A stretch of 32,843 nucleotides of DNA from an uncultured bacterium (GCA_903894955.1 CAITSA010000020.1:1-32843), one strand, 5' to 3'. Shown: positions 16,720 to 25,822, counted from the first letter of the stretch. The notes: generated by a model not told the origin, from the sequence alone. Translations and numbers: made by a program.

Positions 16720-17436
16720 TTACTTATTTAAAACTCCATCCGAGGTAGCAATGGTTCGTTTCAGAACTTTTTCATCTCCAACAATCATTCCATCTTTAAT
16801 ATAAATTATTCTCTTGGCGTGATTGGCAGTATCCATCTCGTGAGTAACTAAAATAATCGTGTGCCCTCGATCATTTAATTTTTGTAAAATCTCCAAGACA
16901 GCATTACCGGATTTGGAATCAAGGTTGCCAGTCGGCTCATCAGCAAAAATGACAGCTGGATCACACACTAAAGCCCTCGCTATGGCTACACGTTGTTTTT
17001 CTCCTCCAGAAATCTGGTTGGTAAAAAAATCAAGGCGATGAGAGAGACCAACATCAGCTAGGGCTTTCTTGGCCAAATTATCATGATCTTTTTTATTACT
17101 ATAAATAAGAGGTAATTTTACATTATCGAGAACAGTAGTACGAGTTAAAAGATTAAACGATTGAAAAACGAATCCAATTCGTTCATTTCGAAGTTTTGCT
17201 AAATAATCTTTGTCGAAATCTTTTGTGTCTTGACCTTCAAATTCATAGACCCCAGAGCTTGCTTTATCTAAAAAACTTAAAATATGCATTAAGGTTGATT
17301 TACCAGAACCAGATGGACCCATGATAGCCACAAATTCTCCTTGCTCCATACTAAAATCAATACCATGAAGGACGTTGGTAATTACTCCTTCATTTTCATA
17401 ATCTTTTTTTAAATTTTCTATTTTAATTATAGGCAC
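16720..17436 (-). CDS. ABC transporter ATP-binding protein (MacB/LolD type)
   Basis: The product is 238 aa, a complete nucleotide-binding domain: Walker [11 protein letters not shown]-loop VFQSFNLL, signature [15 protein letters not shown], Walker [13 protein letters not shown] and H-loop VTHE. The [13 protein letters not shown] stretch is typical of the LolD/MacB/FtsE group. It powers the two adjacent FtsX-type permeases through mechanotransmission and is cytoplasmic. It is separated from the fusion-protein gene by 8 nt. Confidence 0.93.
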   Translation of the reverse strand: MPIIKIENLKKDYENEGVITNVLHGIDFSMEQGEFVAIMGPSGSGKSTLMHILSFLDKASSGVYEFEGQDTKDFDKDYLAKLRNERIGFVFQSFNLLTRTTVLDNVKLPLIYSNKKDHDNLAKKALADVGLSHRLDFFTNQISGGEKQRVAIARALVCDPAVIFADEPTGNLDSKSGNAVLEILQKLNDRGHTIILVTHEMDTANHAKRIIYIKDGMIVGDEKVLKRTIATSDGVLNK

Positions 17437-17444
17437 TGCTAAAA

Positions 17445-18893
17445 TTATTTTAGATAAGTTACTATCTCTTCTCCAACACTTAATCCAGAGATAATTTCTA
17501 CCAGACCACCATCGGCCTCTAACCCAGTTTGCACTTCCACTTCATTATAAGTTTTCTTTTTTGGATCATTAATCACTCGCACAAAGTGTTGACCGTTTTT
17601 GTTGAGAATAGAACTTGATGGAACGACTAGAACATTTTTTTTCTCGGCTACTTTGATGGTCATATTGGCAGTCATCCCAGGTTTCACTTCCGGAATTTTT
17701 TCCAGACTGCCGGTCACTTTATAATTAACTACGCCAGATACAACCGTCGAAGCAGGATTGACGGTCAGGACTTTGGTCGTAAAGTGTTTATCTGGACCAA
17801 GTGCGTCAAAAGTATTGTCAATTGATTGCCCTATTGCAACTGTTGCAATATCGGCTTCACTTACTAAAGCTTCAGTATGCAGTTCTCCGACATTTAGTAA
17901 TTTCATTACTTCTTTTGAAGCTTGAGCAAATTCTCCAACTTTTATATCTACTTGAGTAATGGTTCCATTAGAAGGAGCAACAATCTTTGCGTTTTCTATT
18001 TTTACCATTATGCTTTCTATGTTCGCTTCCGCTTGAGCTATTTGAGCATCAGCGATAGATGAAGAATCATTGGTGCTTGTCAAATTCGCTTCTGCGTCAG
18101 CAATTGTTTTAGTACGTGTTTCAAGCACAGACTGATAAGCATTATAATTCGTTAAATAATTGGCTGCTTTTTTATTTGGGATTTCTATAACCCAATCTGC
18201 TGTATCTATTTGAGTAGAAGCAGACTTTATATATAAACCTGAATCACCGATAGGCTGAGAGGTAATACTATTCATCATTCCAGAACCATTAGTTAGACCG
18301 GAGGCGGTAAAACTTATACCGCCATAGCTGTAATAAAAATGAAGATTGATTATCCCTTCTTTGCCTAAAGTATAATTACCACTGATGATTGGAGCTTGGT
18401 AGTTTTGAGTATTGTCACTTGGAACTGCTTCGAGGGTAGAGTTAAGAAAATTAGTGTATGCATTTTTTACTAAAAGATCTTGCTGAGCAGTCACATTCAC
18501 CACATTATTTTTTGAGGAAGATGCTTGCTGTTTAGCAATGGTGAGACTTGCTTGTGCGCTATGTAGTTGGGCTAAAAGATCTCTAGTGTCGAGCTCGATT
18601 AGAGTTTGACCAGCAAAAACTACGTCCCCTTCTTTTACAAAAACGTTTTTGACCACCCCACTTGACTGCAAGCTCAAACTCAAATCAGTAGCACTAACAA
18701 CTTGCCCAGTAGCCAGAACTGTTTTTTCGACATCTTGTTGTTGAACAATACCAGTCTGAATACCACTAGTGTCTGTTTTGGGTCTAAAAATAAGCCAACC
18801 AACCAATAACAACAAAAGAATAACCACCGTCCAAATGATTTTCTTTTTAGTAAAAAATGTCTTTATTCTCATTAAAAACGTGATAAATTGCAT
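17445..18893 (-). CDS. MacA/HlyD-type membrane fusion protein
   Basis: The product is 482 aa. After a short basic N-terminus there is one membrane helix (IIWTVVILLLLLVGWLIF), then the lipoyl/barrel-sandwich half (TVLATGQVVSATDLSLSL, VFVKEGDVVFAGQTLIELD), a helical hairpin, the second lipoyl half (IVAPSNGTITQVDIKVGE), a beta-barrel and a C-terminal membrane-proximal domain. The hairpin is interrupted by an insert of ~100 residues (about 145-250) rich in Gly/Ser/Tyr, not usual in MacA, which might be a surface domain. In cells without an outer-membrane channel, such proteins act as adaptors on the outer face of the membrane. It is the first gene of the operon and starts 7 nt after a TATAAT. Confidence 0.88.
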   Translation of the reverse strand: MQFITFLMRIKTFFTKKKIIWTVVILLLLLVGWLIFRPKTDTSGIQTGIVQQQDVEKTVLATGQVVSATDLSLSLQSSGVVKNVFVKEGDVVFAGQTLIELDTRDLLAQLHSAQASLTIAKQQASSSKNNVVNVTAQQDLLVKNAYTNFLNSTLEAVPSDNTQNYQAPIISGNYTLGKEGIINLHFYYSYGGISFTASGLTNGSGMMNSITSQPIGDSGLYIKSASTQIDTADWVIEIPNKKAANYLTNYNAYQSVLETRTKTIADAEANLTSTNDSSSIADAQIAQAEANIESIMVKIENAKIVAPSNGTITQVDIKVGEFAQASKEVMKLLNVGELHTEALVSEADIATVAIGQSIDNTFDALGPDKHFTTKVLTVNPASTVVSGVVNYKVTGSLEKIPEVKPGMTANMTIKVAEKKNVLVVPSSSILNKNGQHFVRVINDPKKKTYNEVEVQTGLEADGGLVEIISGLSVGEEIVTYLK

Positions 18894-18900
18894 GTCAGCA

Positions 18901-18909
18901 ATTATACCA
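18901..18909 (-). promoter_or_regulatory. Extended -10 promoter of the efflux operon
   Basis: On the minus strand TGGTATAAT is followed by TGCTGAC and ATG 18893 (7 nt), a leaderless arrangement. It lies directly after the left 44-bp repeat, i.e. immediately behind the truncated SurA-like gene end. Confidence 0.65.
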
Positions 18910-18917
18910 CAAAATTT

Positions 18918-18961
18918 AAAATTAATCTATTAAAGCGTTATATTAATTTTTGCTTTGGCTC
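18918..18961. repeat. Left 44-bp direct repeat (copy of a gene 3' end)
   Basis: This is identical to 22933-22976 except for one base (taaag here, tgaag there), so 43/44. On the minus strand it would encode AKAKINITL-stop, i.e. the C-terminus of the SurA-like protein, but no gene body is attached. The single mismatch converts CAA to TAA and so shortens the tail by one residue. Confidence 0.9.
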
Positions 18962-18990
18962 TTTTTCGCAAGGATAATCCTTGCGAAAAA
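18962..18990. terminator. Bidirectional hairpin terminator
   Basis: TTTTTCGCAAGGAT (18962-18975) and ATCCTTGCGAAAAA (18977-18990) are perfect complements, with A/T runs on both sides. It lies just after the SGNH hydrolase gene and would end the leftward cassette transcript before the efflux promoter. Confidence 0.75.
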
Positions 18991-19003
18991 TTTGTCATTC
19001 CCC

Positions 19004-20197
19004 TTAATTAGTTTTTACACTCGCATACCCACTTCCAGTTTTCGTGGTGGCATAACCACTACCCTGTTTTGCCGAGGCCCACATAGCCACACCATTCCAA
19101 TCGAGTTTTGGTACAGTAACGTGAAGTTCCGTTGCAGAAACATTGGATATACCGATTTGAATAAACTCAACCGTCCCTGGAGTAATAGGTGAAAATGGGC
19201 CTGTATATGTAGTCCAATCTCCGGCTGAACCCCTTGTAAAATCACTGGCACTTCTTCGGTATTGATATACAGGAGTCCCTTGTGTTACAGTTCCCGAAAT
19301 TATAATTTTGTTGTGAGTAGGCATGATGGCGATAACATCGCTGACAACGCTTCCTCCGTTAGGGATAATCAAAGTCCCTCCATTGAGGTAGCCAGTAACA
19401 GTGTCAGTTGTACCACCACTGATAGATGCACCATAGTAAGGGACCCACCACGACAAAGATTCATGCCCAAACGTGGGGTAAGACGCACTCCCCCAGTCAC
19501 GATTTTTTGAAGGTATGGCTGGGAACGCCCACAGATAGCCCATGACTTGATGTCCCGCCCAATTAGGATGTGTTGCATCATATTGATAAGTTGCATTTAA
19601 AGCACCATCAGTAGTCGGGTCATTCATATCTTGATAGGACGGAGCCATTTTTACTTGGTGTTGCACTGCCCAGTTTTCTAACCACGCATTATAGATTTTC
19701 ACATTTTGAATAAATCCTTCCGCACTATTATTAGGTAATATCTGGTCGGTAATAAAGGTCGTAACTCCTGCCGATGTTGCAATCGCCAACATAGTTGTTC
19801 GGGCATCCAAATATGCTTGGATGGAAACTCCTGTATTTATATCGTTGATTCCATCATGCTCTAAAAATTTAGTGGGTGTATATGTACCGAAAAAATTATC
19901 GGCTACTTCCGTTACAACATTCATCGGAGCAGACCAACCAATACAGCAAGCATTATAAAAAGTATCACCATTGTTTAAAGTATTTACCATCACTTTGGCG
20001 GCCTGATGGTCTTGATTACCGGAGGTGCAACCGAATAAAGCATTAATGCATCCTGTCGGGAGGCTACAGCAGGAATCACCCGTGGCCCCCGCACAAATGC
20101 TATCTCCCATTATAAGCCAATCGTAATGAGTGGCAAAAGAGGATGAAGGAATTGCCATGAAAATCAAAAAACATAATACAGAAATAAGTTTTTTCAT
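19004..20197 (-). CDS. Secreted SGNH/GDSL-family hydrolase
   Basis: I choose ATG 20197 over the longer track start. It gives a signal peptide (MKKLISVLCFLIFMAIPSSSFA, cleavage before THYDW) and has AAGGA 7 nt upstream, one of the few clear Shine-Dalgarno sites here. The product is 397 aa. SGNH blocks: block I MGDSICAGA (nucleophile Ser), block III HDGINDINTG (GxND), block V DATHPNWAGH (Asp and His). Such enzymes are esterases, often acting on acetylated glycans or lipids. The ~130-residue C-terminal part is beta-rich (IIISGTVTQGTPVYQYRR, then WTTYTGPFSPITPGT), probably a binding domain. It starts 10 nt after the tail-fibre-like gene's stop, so the two are one operon. It is expected to act outside the cell. 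Confidence 0.82.
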   Translation of the reverse strand: MKKLISVLCFLIFMAIPSSSFATHYDWLIMGDSICAGATGDSCCSLPTGCINALFGCTSGNQDHQAAKVMVNTLNNGDTFYNACCIGWSAPMNVVTEVADNFFGTYTPTKFLEHDGINDINTGVSIQAYLDARTTMLAIATSAGVTTFITDQILPNNSAEGFIQNVKIYNAWLENWAVQHQVKMAPSYQDMNDPTTDGALNATYQYDATHPNWAGHQVMGYLWAFPAIPSKNRDWGSASYPTFGHESLSWWVPYYGASISGGTTDTVTGYLNGGTLIIPNGGSVVSDVIAIMPTHNKIIISGTVTQGTPVYQYRRSASDFTRGSAGDWTTYTGPFSPITPGTVEFIQIGISNVSATELHVTVPKLDWNGVAMWASAKQGSGYATTKTGSGYASVKTN

Positions 20198-20207
20198 AAA
20201 TTTTTCC

Positions 20208-22739
20208 TTAATGAATTGGCATAACACCACTAAATATGATTTGGTCACTATTCGCTGTTGTGAAAACTCCAGAAGTATTAACTATAATTATATTGTTTCC
20301 AAATGTATTTGTTTGATGGATTTTTAAAATACCAGCATTGTTCTCTCCAGAAAGATAAGCCGAATCATGAGGAACATTAAAAGGTGATGTGGCATTCAAG
20401 TATCCACCAGTCCCTTGTCCGCAAGAAGAATTTACATTCACGATTAATTGATCCTGAATACGCATATTATTGTAAGTTATTTGATAAGAACCATAGATTA
20501 GGGTCCAAGTAGCAGAACCGGCAGGAGAACCGTTACATGTAATAGCGGGCGTATATAAAAGCGTTCTTGTTGAGTAAATAGGATAGTTGAGAGTTACGGT
20601 TCCGGGTGAAGCCGCCCAATAGAAAGTAGCTGTTCCCCCAAGTGTGGCATTTGTTCTGCCTATAACTTGTACGGGGTCAGTTGATGTAGTTGAACCACCT
20701 GAAGCAAAATATGCTTCATTTGTGTTTGTCGCTGAGAAATCGGCAATCGTCAGACCGTACGGAACCCTTGCCATACCTAAATAAACAACACCAGAATGAA
20801 CCGTTAGATAAAGAAAATAATCTATATTCTGCGCAGCGAGTAATACTCCCCCGGAACCGAACCAATTCGTTCCTGCGTTTAAAGTCAATGTTAATGGAGC
20901 GGTAAGAGTATAAGGCACTCCATTAATATTTGTGTACACTGGATTGGTTGTTGAAATAGCGTTCCCATTACCCGCAAGAAGTGTAACGGTTAAGTTATTA
21001 GATGCTACGGCAGGAGATATTCTGTATCCAGTTGTAGGTTGATTTACACCAATTTGAGGATAAACATCACCGTCAGGATAATGAATTGTGCGAGTAGTCG
21101 CATGTGTTACAGCGGAAACATCATCTTGAATCTGCTTTGTTGAGTCTGTTAAGTTATATGCTCTAGGATGATCGTCAGCTTGAGATATACCAACACAAGC
21201 AGTTGGTTCACCATTAGCATCCGTACAAACAACACTTGAAGCAGCTACCGAAACCCCCTTTGCATCGGTGGAAGTCGTCCAGACAGGCCATTGATGAACT
21301 GTCGGAGTTCCTGAAGATGTGACCGTGCCAGAACCTGCATGATCATAAGCAGCCTTAACAGCCGTAGCCGAAGCCGCAGTAGTCGAAGAAGTCGTAGAAG
21401 TAGAGTCTGAGATCCCTGTTATATTAAGAGAGTCTCCCCACGCTGAACCAGTTGAAACCGCTAGACCCGCACCCGGATAAGTCATTGAGCCAGTACCACT
21501 TGAATTACAATCTATGGTATTAGTGGCAGAGTTTTTAGTGCAGTAGTTTCCATTAACCAACGTACCGGCCACTAAAGGATTTGTTAATACTGCTTGATAG
21601 TCTGTTCCAGCTGAGGCTGTACTCATTGTAGCCACTCCTCCTGAGACAGATTGCTTTAAAATTCCACTTCCTAAGGCACCAAGATTGATAGCATTGGTGG
21701 GAGCATTTGTTGTCTGATTGACCAAGTAATATCCGCTAGCATTGGCTCCTGTGCTGGAAGGATTGTCACAAGTACCATCACTTTTTAAATATCCACTGCA
21801 AGTTGTCCATAATCCGGTAATATTAGAATAAGTAGCCGGTGTAGTCCAGGCTGAACCGTTTGAGACTGCTAGACCAGAAGAAGGATAGACCATTGAACCA
21901 ACACCACTAGCACCATAAGAGAAGTTTCCTGCGCCGTCATTGGTTAATACCCCTGAACTATTAGGTAATGCGGAGATAGCATCTAGTTTAGCGCTGTATA
22001 CCTGAATATCTGTTCCGATGGATTTAGTGGAAACAACTCCATTGGTCAGAAAAGGAATTCCATTTAGAGTATTTGACCGTTGACCTGTCTTGCCACCCGT
22101 CCCAGAAAACAAAACAAGTTCACCATCTGAACTGGCGCTAGGGCCAGTGAAGTCACCGGTTGAAGAACCAGCACCAACTTCTAAAATTGACGTGCCTGTA
22201 GGCTTATAGAGTTTGCCATCAATTGAACTTTGACAGAGTTTTCCGAAAGTGAAGTATTTTGACTGATTACAGTTGGAATCAATTAAAACACCCGTGCTAC
22301 TCGAGGTACTTGATGACCCATTTGCTCCAGCTGGACCTGTAGGTCCTTGGGGACCGCGTAATTTGTTCTGAATATCAGGAAGATCAATTAATCTTTCTAA
22401 AGCAGTAAGGATAGTAGTGTCAGAAGTCCCTGTTGTCTGTGGTGTCTCCACCGTGGTAGTGGTAGAAGGAGCAGCATTAGAAATATCTATTGTCTGTGGT
22501 GTCTCCACTGTGGTATTGGTATTTAAAGAAGAAATCTTTTTCTTTAAGGCAGCAATCACTTTAGGACCAACGATACCATCAGCGGTCAATCCATTGGCTT
22601 TCTGGAAATTGATGACTGCTTGTTTGGTTAATGACCCAAAATTACCAGTGGCTATTACGCCTAGAGATGTTTGTAAACAGGTCACTTGAGTACCTTTGGA
22701 ACCTAGTTTTAGGGTAGGGGTAATGGAGCAATCAGCCAA
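20208..22739 (-). CDS. Surface protein: peptidoglycan-binding, collagen-like and tail-fibre-like repeats
   Basis: As tracked, 843 aa from a TTG codon. Residues ~10-68 are a PG_binding_1 domain (LKLGSKGTQVTCLQTSLG, ADGIVGPKVIAALKKK). Then come two TTVETPQT repeats, a short Gly-X-Y run GPQGPTGPAG (129-138), and Ser/Thr/Gly-rich modules repeating YPxxGLAVSxGSAW and DSTSTTSSTTAASATAVKAAYDHA, wording familiar from phage tail fibres. The TTG start is doubtful: the codons just before it encode a signal peptide (LSKVFTLFLFVFLFTNGALA, then DCS), and the frame runs on into a (CT)16 repeat with no ATG in phase. With 14, 15, 17 or 18 repeats an upstream ATG would come into frame. Likely an adhesin or wall-bound fibre. 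Confidence 0.72.
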   Translation of the reverse strand: MADCSITPTLKLGSKGTQVTCLQTSLGVIATGNFGSLTKQAVINFQKANGLTADGIVGPKVIAALKKKISSLNTNTTVETPQTIDISNAAPSTTTTVETPQTTGTSDTTILTALERLIDLPDIQNKLRGPQGPTGPAGANGSSSTSSSTGVLIDSNCNQSKYFTFGKLCQSSIDGKLYKPTGTSILEVGAGSSTGDFTGPSASSDGELVLFSGTGGKTGQRSNTLNGIPFLTNGVVSTKSIGTDIQVYSAKLDAISALPNSSGVLTNDGAGNFSYGASGVGSMVYPSSGLAVSNGSAWTTPATYSNITGLWTTCSGYLKSDGTCDNPSSTGANASGYYLVNQTTNAPTNAINLGALGSGILKQSVSGGVATMSTASAGTDYQAVLTNPLVAGTLVNGNYCTKNSATNTIDCNSSGTGSMTYPGAGLAVSTGSAWGDSLNITGISDSTSTTSSTTAASATAVKAAYDHAGSGTVTSSGTPTVHQWPVWTTSTDAKGVSVAASSVVCTDANGEPTACVGISQADDHPRAYNLTDSTKQIQDDVSAVTHATTRTIHYPDGDVYPQIGVNQPTTGYRISPAVASNNLTVTLLAGNGNAISTTNPVYTNINGVPYTLTAPLTLTLNAGTNWFGSGGVLLAAQNIDYFLYLTVHSGVVYLGMARVPYGLTIADFSATNTNEAYFASGGSTTSTDPVQVIGRTNATLGGTATFYWAASPGTVTLNYPIYSTRTLLYTPAITCNGSPAGSATWTLIYGSYQITYNNMRIQDQLIVNVNSSCGQGTGGYLNATSPFNVPHDSAYLSGENNAGILKIHQTNTFGNNIIIVNTSGVFTTANSDQIIFSGVMPIH

Positions 22740-22824
22740 AGCTCCATTGGTAAAGAGGAAGACAAAAAGAAATAGAGTAAAAACTTTTGACAGTCTTAGA
22801 AACTTATTTTGGGAAGGAGCTTTT

Positions 22825-22862
<38 letters not shown>

Positions 22863-22887
22863 TTGTGGTCATAAATTTCATTCATAG

Positions 22888-22921
22888 ATTATTTTTAATT
22901 ATTTTAATACACTTAATTATA
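22888..22921 (-). promoter_or_regulatory. Promoter region of the surface-protein gene
   Basis: On the minus strand a perfect TATAAT (22916-22921) would start a transcript near 22909. A second -10-like box, AATAAT (22888-22893), is followed by CTATGA and ATG 22881, the 6-nt leaderless spacing seen elsewhere. Which is used cannot be told from sequence. Confidence 0.4.
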
Positions 22922-22932
22922 TCAAGAAATAA

Positions 22933-22976
22933 AAAATTAATCTATTGAAGCGTTATATTAATTTTTGCTTTGGCTC
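22933..22976. repeat. Right 44-bp direct repeat, inside the SurA-like gene 3' end
   Basis: Partner of 18918-18961 (43/44 identical), 4015 bp away in the same orientation. It encodes the last codons of the intact SurA-like gene (AKINITLQ-stop) plus 9 bases downstream, and marks the right boundary of the surface cassette. Confidence 0.9.
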
Positions 22977-23682
22977 GAAGAGAAGCAATAAAGTTTACCA
23001 CTAAAACTTGTTGCTTGTTGGAAATAAGATTTTGTTTAATTTGATCACTTAGATTTTTTAAAGCTGGTATGACTGCTTTGGCATCTTTAGCTTTCTGTTC
23101 TTTGCTGTAATCTGCATAAAACTGCGCAATTTCGGCATCACTGACGGTTATTGATTTTGTATCAATGTTTTGCAATAAGTATGTTTGAGCTGCGAGTTGC
23201 TTTGATATATTTTCTCGTAATTGTGCTTCTGTTAAATTATTATTCACAAGATCAGTTTTAAGCGCCTCTGTCCCACCTACTTGAGTTAAGATGGTTTGAA
23301 ATTGTTTTTCTACTTCCTCTGCTGTTGCCTTTATCCCCGAAGCCGCTACTCCCTGAGAAATTAATTTGTCAGCTATAAGATTATCTAAAACCTGCGTTTT
23401 AATTTGAGAAAGTTTAGTGGCATCTGTAACATCAACGCCTTGTGTCTTGTATGAAGCGATGCTACTTGCAAGCTGATCATCATAAGCTTTTTGAGTAATG
23501 ATATCCCCGTTCACTGTTGCCGCACTGGCAACATTGTTATTGACAGGACTTTGTATTTTATTTTTTCCAAAAGTAAAATAACCCACTAAAGCCAAAATGA
23601 CCAACACTAATACTACTATCGGAATAACCTTATTTTTAACATCTAAACTCTTTCCCTCTTTTTTTTCTATATTTTCTTCCAT
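22942..23682 (-). CDS. SurA N-terminal-like membrane-anchored chaperone
   Basis: The product is 246 aa. A charged N-terminus and one membrane helix (VIPIVVLVLVILALVGYFTFG) are followed by an extracytoplasmic helical domain typical of SurA_N/PrsA proteins: ATVNGDIITQKAYDDQL, QIKTQVLDNLIADKLISQ, EEVEKQFQTILTQVGG, NLTEAQLRENISKQL and a C-terminal helix. The parvulin PPIase domain normally inserted in such proteins is absent, so it is probably a chaperone for exported proteins rather than an isomerase. Its 3' end is duplicated 4 kb away. It is divergent from secG, fitting a role near secretion. Confidence 0.8.
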   Translation of the reverse strand: MEENIEKKEGKSLDVKNKVIPIVVLVLVILALVGYFTFGKNKIQSPVNNNVASAATVNGDIITQKAYDDQLASSIASYKTQGVDVTDATKLSQIKTQVLDNLIADKLISQGVAASGIKATAEEVEKQFQTILTQVGGTEALKTDLVNNNLTEAQLRENISKQLAAQTYLLQNIDTKSITVSDAEIAQFYADYSKEQKAKDAKAVIPALKNLSDQIKQNLISNKQQVLVVNFIASLRAKAKINITLQ

Positions 23683-23754
23683 ATATTTTTTATTAATTTT
23701 ATAATTTTTTGACTTAGATTAGTGTACCATACATAAAAACACAAAGAAAGTTAT

Positions 23755-23783
23755 TTGCCTTTTTGACTCTAATATGCAATAAT
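23755..23783 (+). promoter_or_regulatory. Promoter of secG
   Basis: TTGCCT (-35, 23755-23760), a 17-bp spacer and AATAAT (-10, 23778-23783) are followed by CCTTTC and ATG 23790. The 6-nt gap implies a leaderless message. Confidence 0.55.
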
Positions 23784-23789
23784 CCTTTC

Positions 23790-24032
23790 ATGAATCTGGT
23801 AGCAAAAATTCTGCCCTATGCGCAGATTATCCTTTCAATAATACTAGTGTCAGCAATCCTATTACAGCAATCGGCTGCTGGTTTAGGAGGCGCCTTAGGT
23901 GGAGGAGACACCGAATCCTTTCATCATACTCGCCGAGGTTTTGAAAAGTTTCTTTTTTATTTATCCATTGTTTGTGGAATTCTTTTTGCTTTATTTGCTC
24001 TACTTAGTATAATACTAAAAACAAATAGCTAA
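23790..24032 (+). CDS. secG: Protein translocase subunit SecG
   Basis: I choose ATG 23790 over the track's TTG at 23763, since the family starts just before the first helix and the -10 box ends 6 nt upstream. The product is 80 aa: helix 1 (YAQIILSIILVSAILLQQSAAG), the conserved Gly-rich cytoplasmic loop GLGGALGGGDTESFHHTRRGFEK, and helix 2 (FLFYLSIVCGILFALFALLSIIL). Length and topology are those of SecG, the accessory subunit of SecYEG that speeds preprotein translocation. It lies upstream of a substrate-binding protein gene (15 nt). Confidence 0.9.
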   Translation: MNLVAKILPYAQIILSIILVSAILLQQSAAGLGGALGGGDTESFHHTRRGFEKFLFYLSIVCGILFALFALLSIILKTNS

Positions 24033-24047
24033 TTTGCACTTTGTTTC

Positions 24048-25811
24048 ATGTTGTATATGGAAAATTTATATAGTCGTATTCGCAATTTTAAATTGCCTAA
24101 AAAAAAAGAAATCAATTCAATTTTTAATACTTTCTCAAAAAAAGAACGGACTGTTTTTATTCTGCTATTATTAACTCTCTTAATAAGTACAGTATTAATA
24201 CTAGAGAATATAAATAAATCTCTTATGATCAGTGTGCCCCTCCATGGGGGTTTTATCTCCGAAGGTATTATTGGTACTCCCCGTTTTGTAAATCCAATCC
24301 TAGCAAATTCTCCTGCTGACCTTGATCTTGTCTCGCTTATTTATTCAGGTTTAATGAGAAAAAATTCTAATGGTACTGTTTTTCCAGACTTAGCAGAAAA
24401 ATACGAAATATCTAAGGATGGTTTAACTTATACATTTACTTTAAAAGACAATACATATTTTCAAGATGGAAAACCTATTACTGCGGACGATGTCATCTTT
24501 ACGATAAATGAAATAAAAGATCCAATTATAAAAAGTCCGCGAAAAGTAGATTGGGATGGAGTAAATGTAACAAAAATAGACGACAAAACAATAGAATTTT
24601 CTTTAAAAAAACCTTATCCATCATTTTTAGAAAATTTGACACTTGGAATAATGCCTGAATATTTATGGGATAATTCTTCCATAGAACTAAACAACGCCAA
24701 CACTTCCCCTGTTGGTTCTGGACCTTATTTAATAAAAAATACCACCAAAGAATCATCGGGACTTATAAATTCTTATGAACTAGAATCATTTAAAAAATTT
24801 AGCTTAGGTGAACCATATATTAATAAAGTAAATTTACATTTTTATTTAAACGAAAATGATTTAGTGCGCGCACTGGAAGATGGAGTGGTTAATCAAATAA
24901 GTTCTATCACTCCTCTGAATGCAGATATTTTAAAAGAAAGAAATTACCAAATGGAATCTTATATTTTGCCAAGAGTCTTTGGACTTTTCTTTAATCAAAA
25001 TAAAAATCAACTTTTTACTGACAAAGTAATCACTAAAGCCATTGACCAAGCAATAGATAAAAATAAAATAGTGCAAGAAGTCCTCTTTGGTTATGGGGTC
25101 ACTATTGATGGGCCTATCCCACCCAATATGATTGCCTACCAAAAATTATCTGGAACAGCTAATCCTTCCCGCGAGCTTGTATTACAAAATACACAAAATA
25201 ACTTGGCAAAAGATGGCTGGACTAAAGGTCCAGATGGATTCTTACAAAAGACTACTACCAATAAAAAGAAAAAGAAAACCACTCTAAGCCTAGAATTCTC
25301 TATCTCCACTGGCAACGCTGACGAACTCACTAAAACAGCCGAAATAATTAAGCAAAATTTATCTGACATTGGAATAAAGGTTAATATAAAAACTTTTGAA
25401 ATTGGTAATTTGAATCAAAGTGTAATTCGTCCACGTGATTATGATTCTCTCTTGTTCGGGCAAATCGTCAATCGTGAATCTGATCTATTCGCTTTTTGGC
25501 ATTCTTCTCAGAGAAAAGATCCTGGACTCAATGTCGCTATGTATACTAATGCAAAAGTAGATAAAATTTTAGAAGATGCATCTACCACAATTGATGAACA
25601 AGCTAGAATTAAAAAATATATCCAATTTGAAGACGAAATAAAAAAAGACATGCCAGCAGTTTTTCTCTATAGTCCTGACTTTATTTATGTGGTATCAAAA
25701 AATTTAAAAGGTCTTTCTGTTGATCACATCACCTCCCCTGCCGATCGTTTTTCAAATATATATTCATGGTACACTGAAACACAAAACGTTTGGAAAATAT
25801 TTAATAAATAA
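24048..25811 (+). CDS. ABC-type oligopeptide substrate-binding protein (SBP family 5)
   Basis: The product is 587 aa. An N-terminal basic segment and one membrane helix (TVFILLLLTLLISTVLIL) anchor the protein instead of a lipobox. The bulk is an SBP_bac_5 domain: SEGIIGTPRFVNPILANSPADLDLVSLIYSGL, LAEKYEISKDGLTYTFTLKD, FQDGKPITADDVIFTI, SPVGSGPYLI and LFFNQNKN. These bind peptides for uptake by Opp/Dpp transporters. No permease or ATPase gene lies beside it, so the partner must be encoded elsewhere. ATGs at 24048 and 24057 are both possible starts; neither has a Shine-Dalgarno. Scavenging peptides fits a reduced-genome lifestyle. Confidence 0.87.
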   Translation: MLYMENLYSRIRNFKLPKKKEINSIFNTFSKKERTVFILLLLTLLISTVLILENINKSLMISVPLHGGFISEGIIGTPRFVNPILANSPADLDLVSLIYSGLMRKNSNGTVFPDLAEKYEISKDGLTYTFTLKDNTYFQDGKPITADDVIFTINEIKDPIIKSPRKVDWDGVNVTKIDDKTIEFSLKKPYPSFLENLTLGIMPEYLWDNSSIELNNANTSPVGSGPYLIKNTTKESSGLINSYELESFKKFSLGEPYINKVNLHFYLNENDLVRALEDGVVNQISSITPLNADILKERNYQMESYILPRVFGLFFNQNKNQLFTDKVITKAIDQAIDKNKIVQEVLFGYGVTIDGPIPPNMIAYQKLSGTANPSRELVLQNTQNNLAKDGWTKGPDGFLQKTTTNKKKKKTTLSLEFSISTGNADELTKTAEIIKQNLSDIGIKVNIKTFEIGNLNQSVIRPRDYDSLLFGQIVNRESDLFAFWHSSQRKDPGLNVAMYTNAKVDKILEDASTTIDEQARIKKYIQFEDEIKKDMPAVFLYSPDFIYVVSKNLKGLSVDHITSPADRFSNIYSWYTETQNVWKIFNK

Positions 25812-25822
25812 TTATCATTATA

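Noticed and set aside
22417-22689. + strand ORFs opposite the surface protein and the efflux operon
   Set aside because: They are shadows of well-supported minus-strand genes with clear domains.
20208-22739. Remnant prophage
   Set aside because: Tail-fibre-like wording is present, but no capsid, terminase, portal or integrase gene lies nearby, and the protein has a signal peptide and a peptidoglycan-binding domain.
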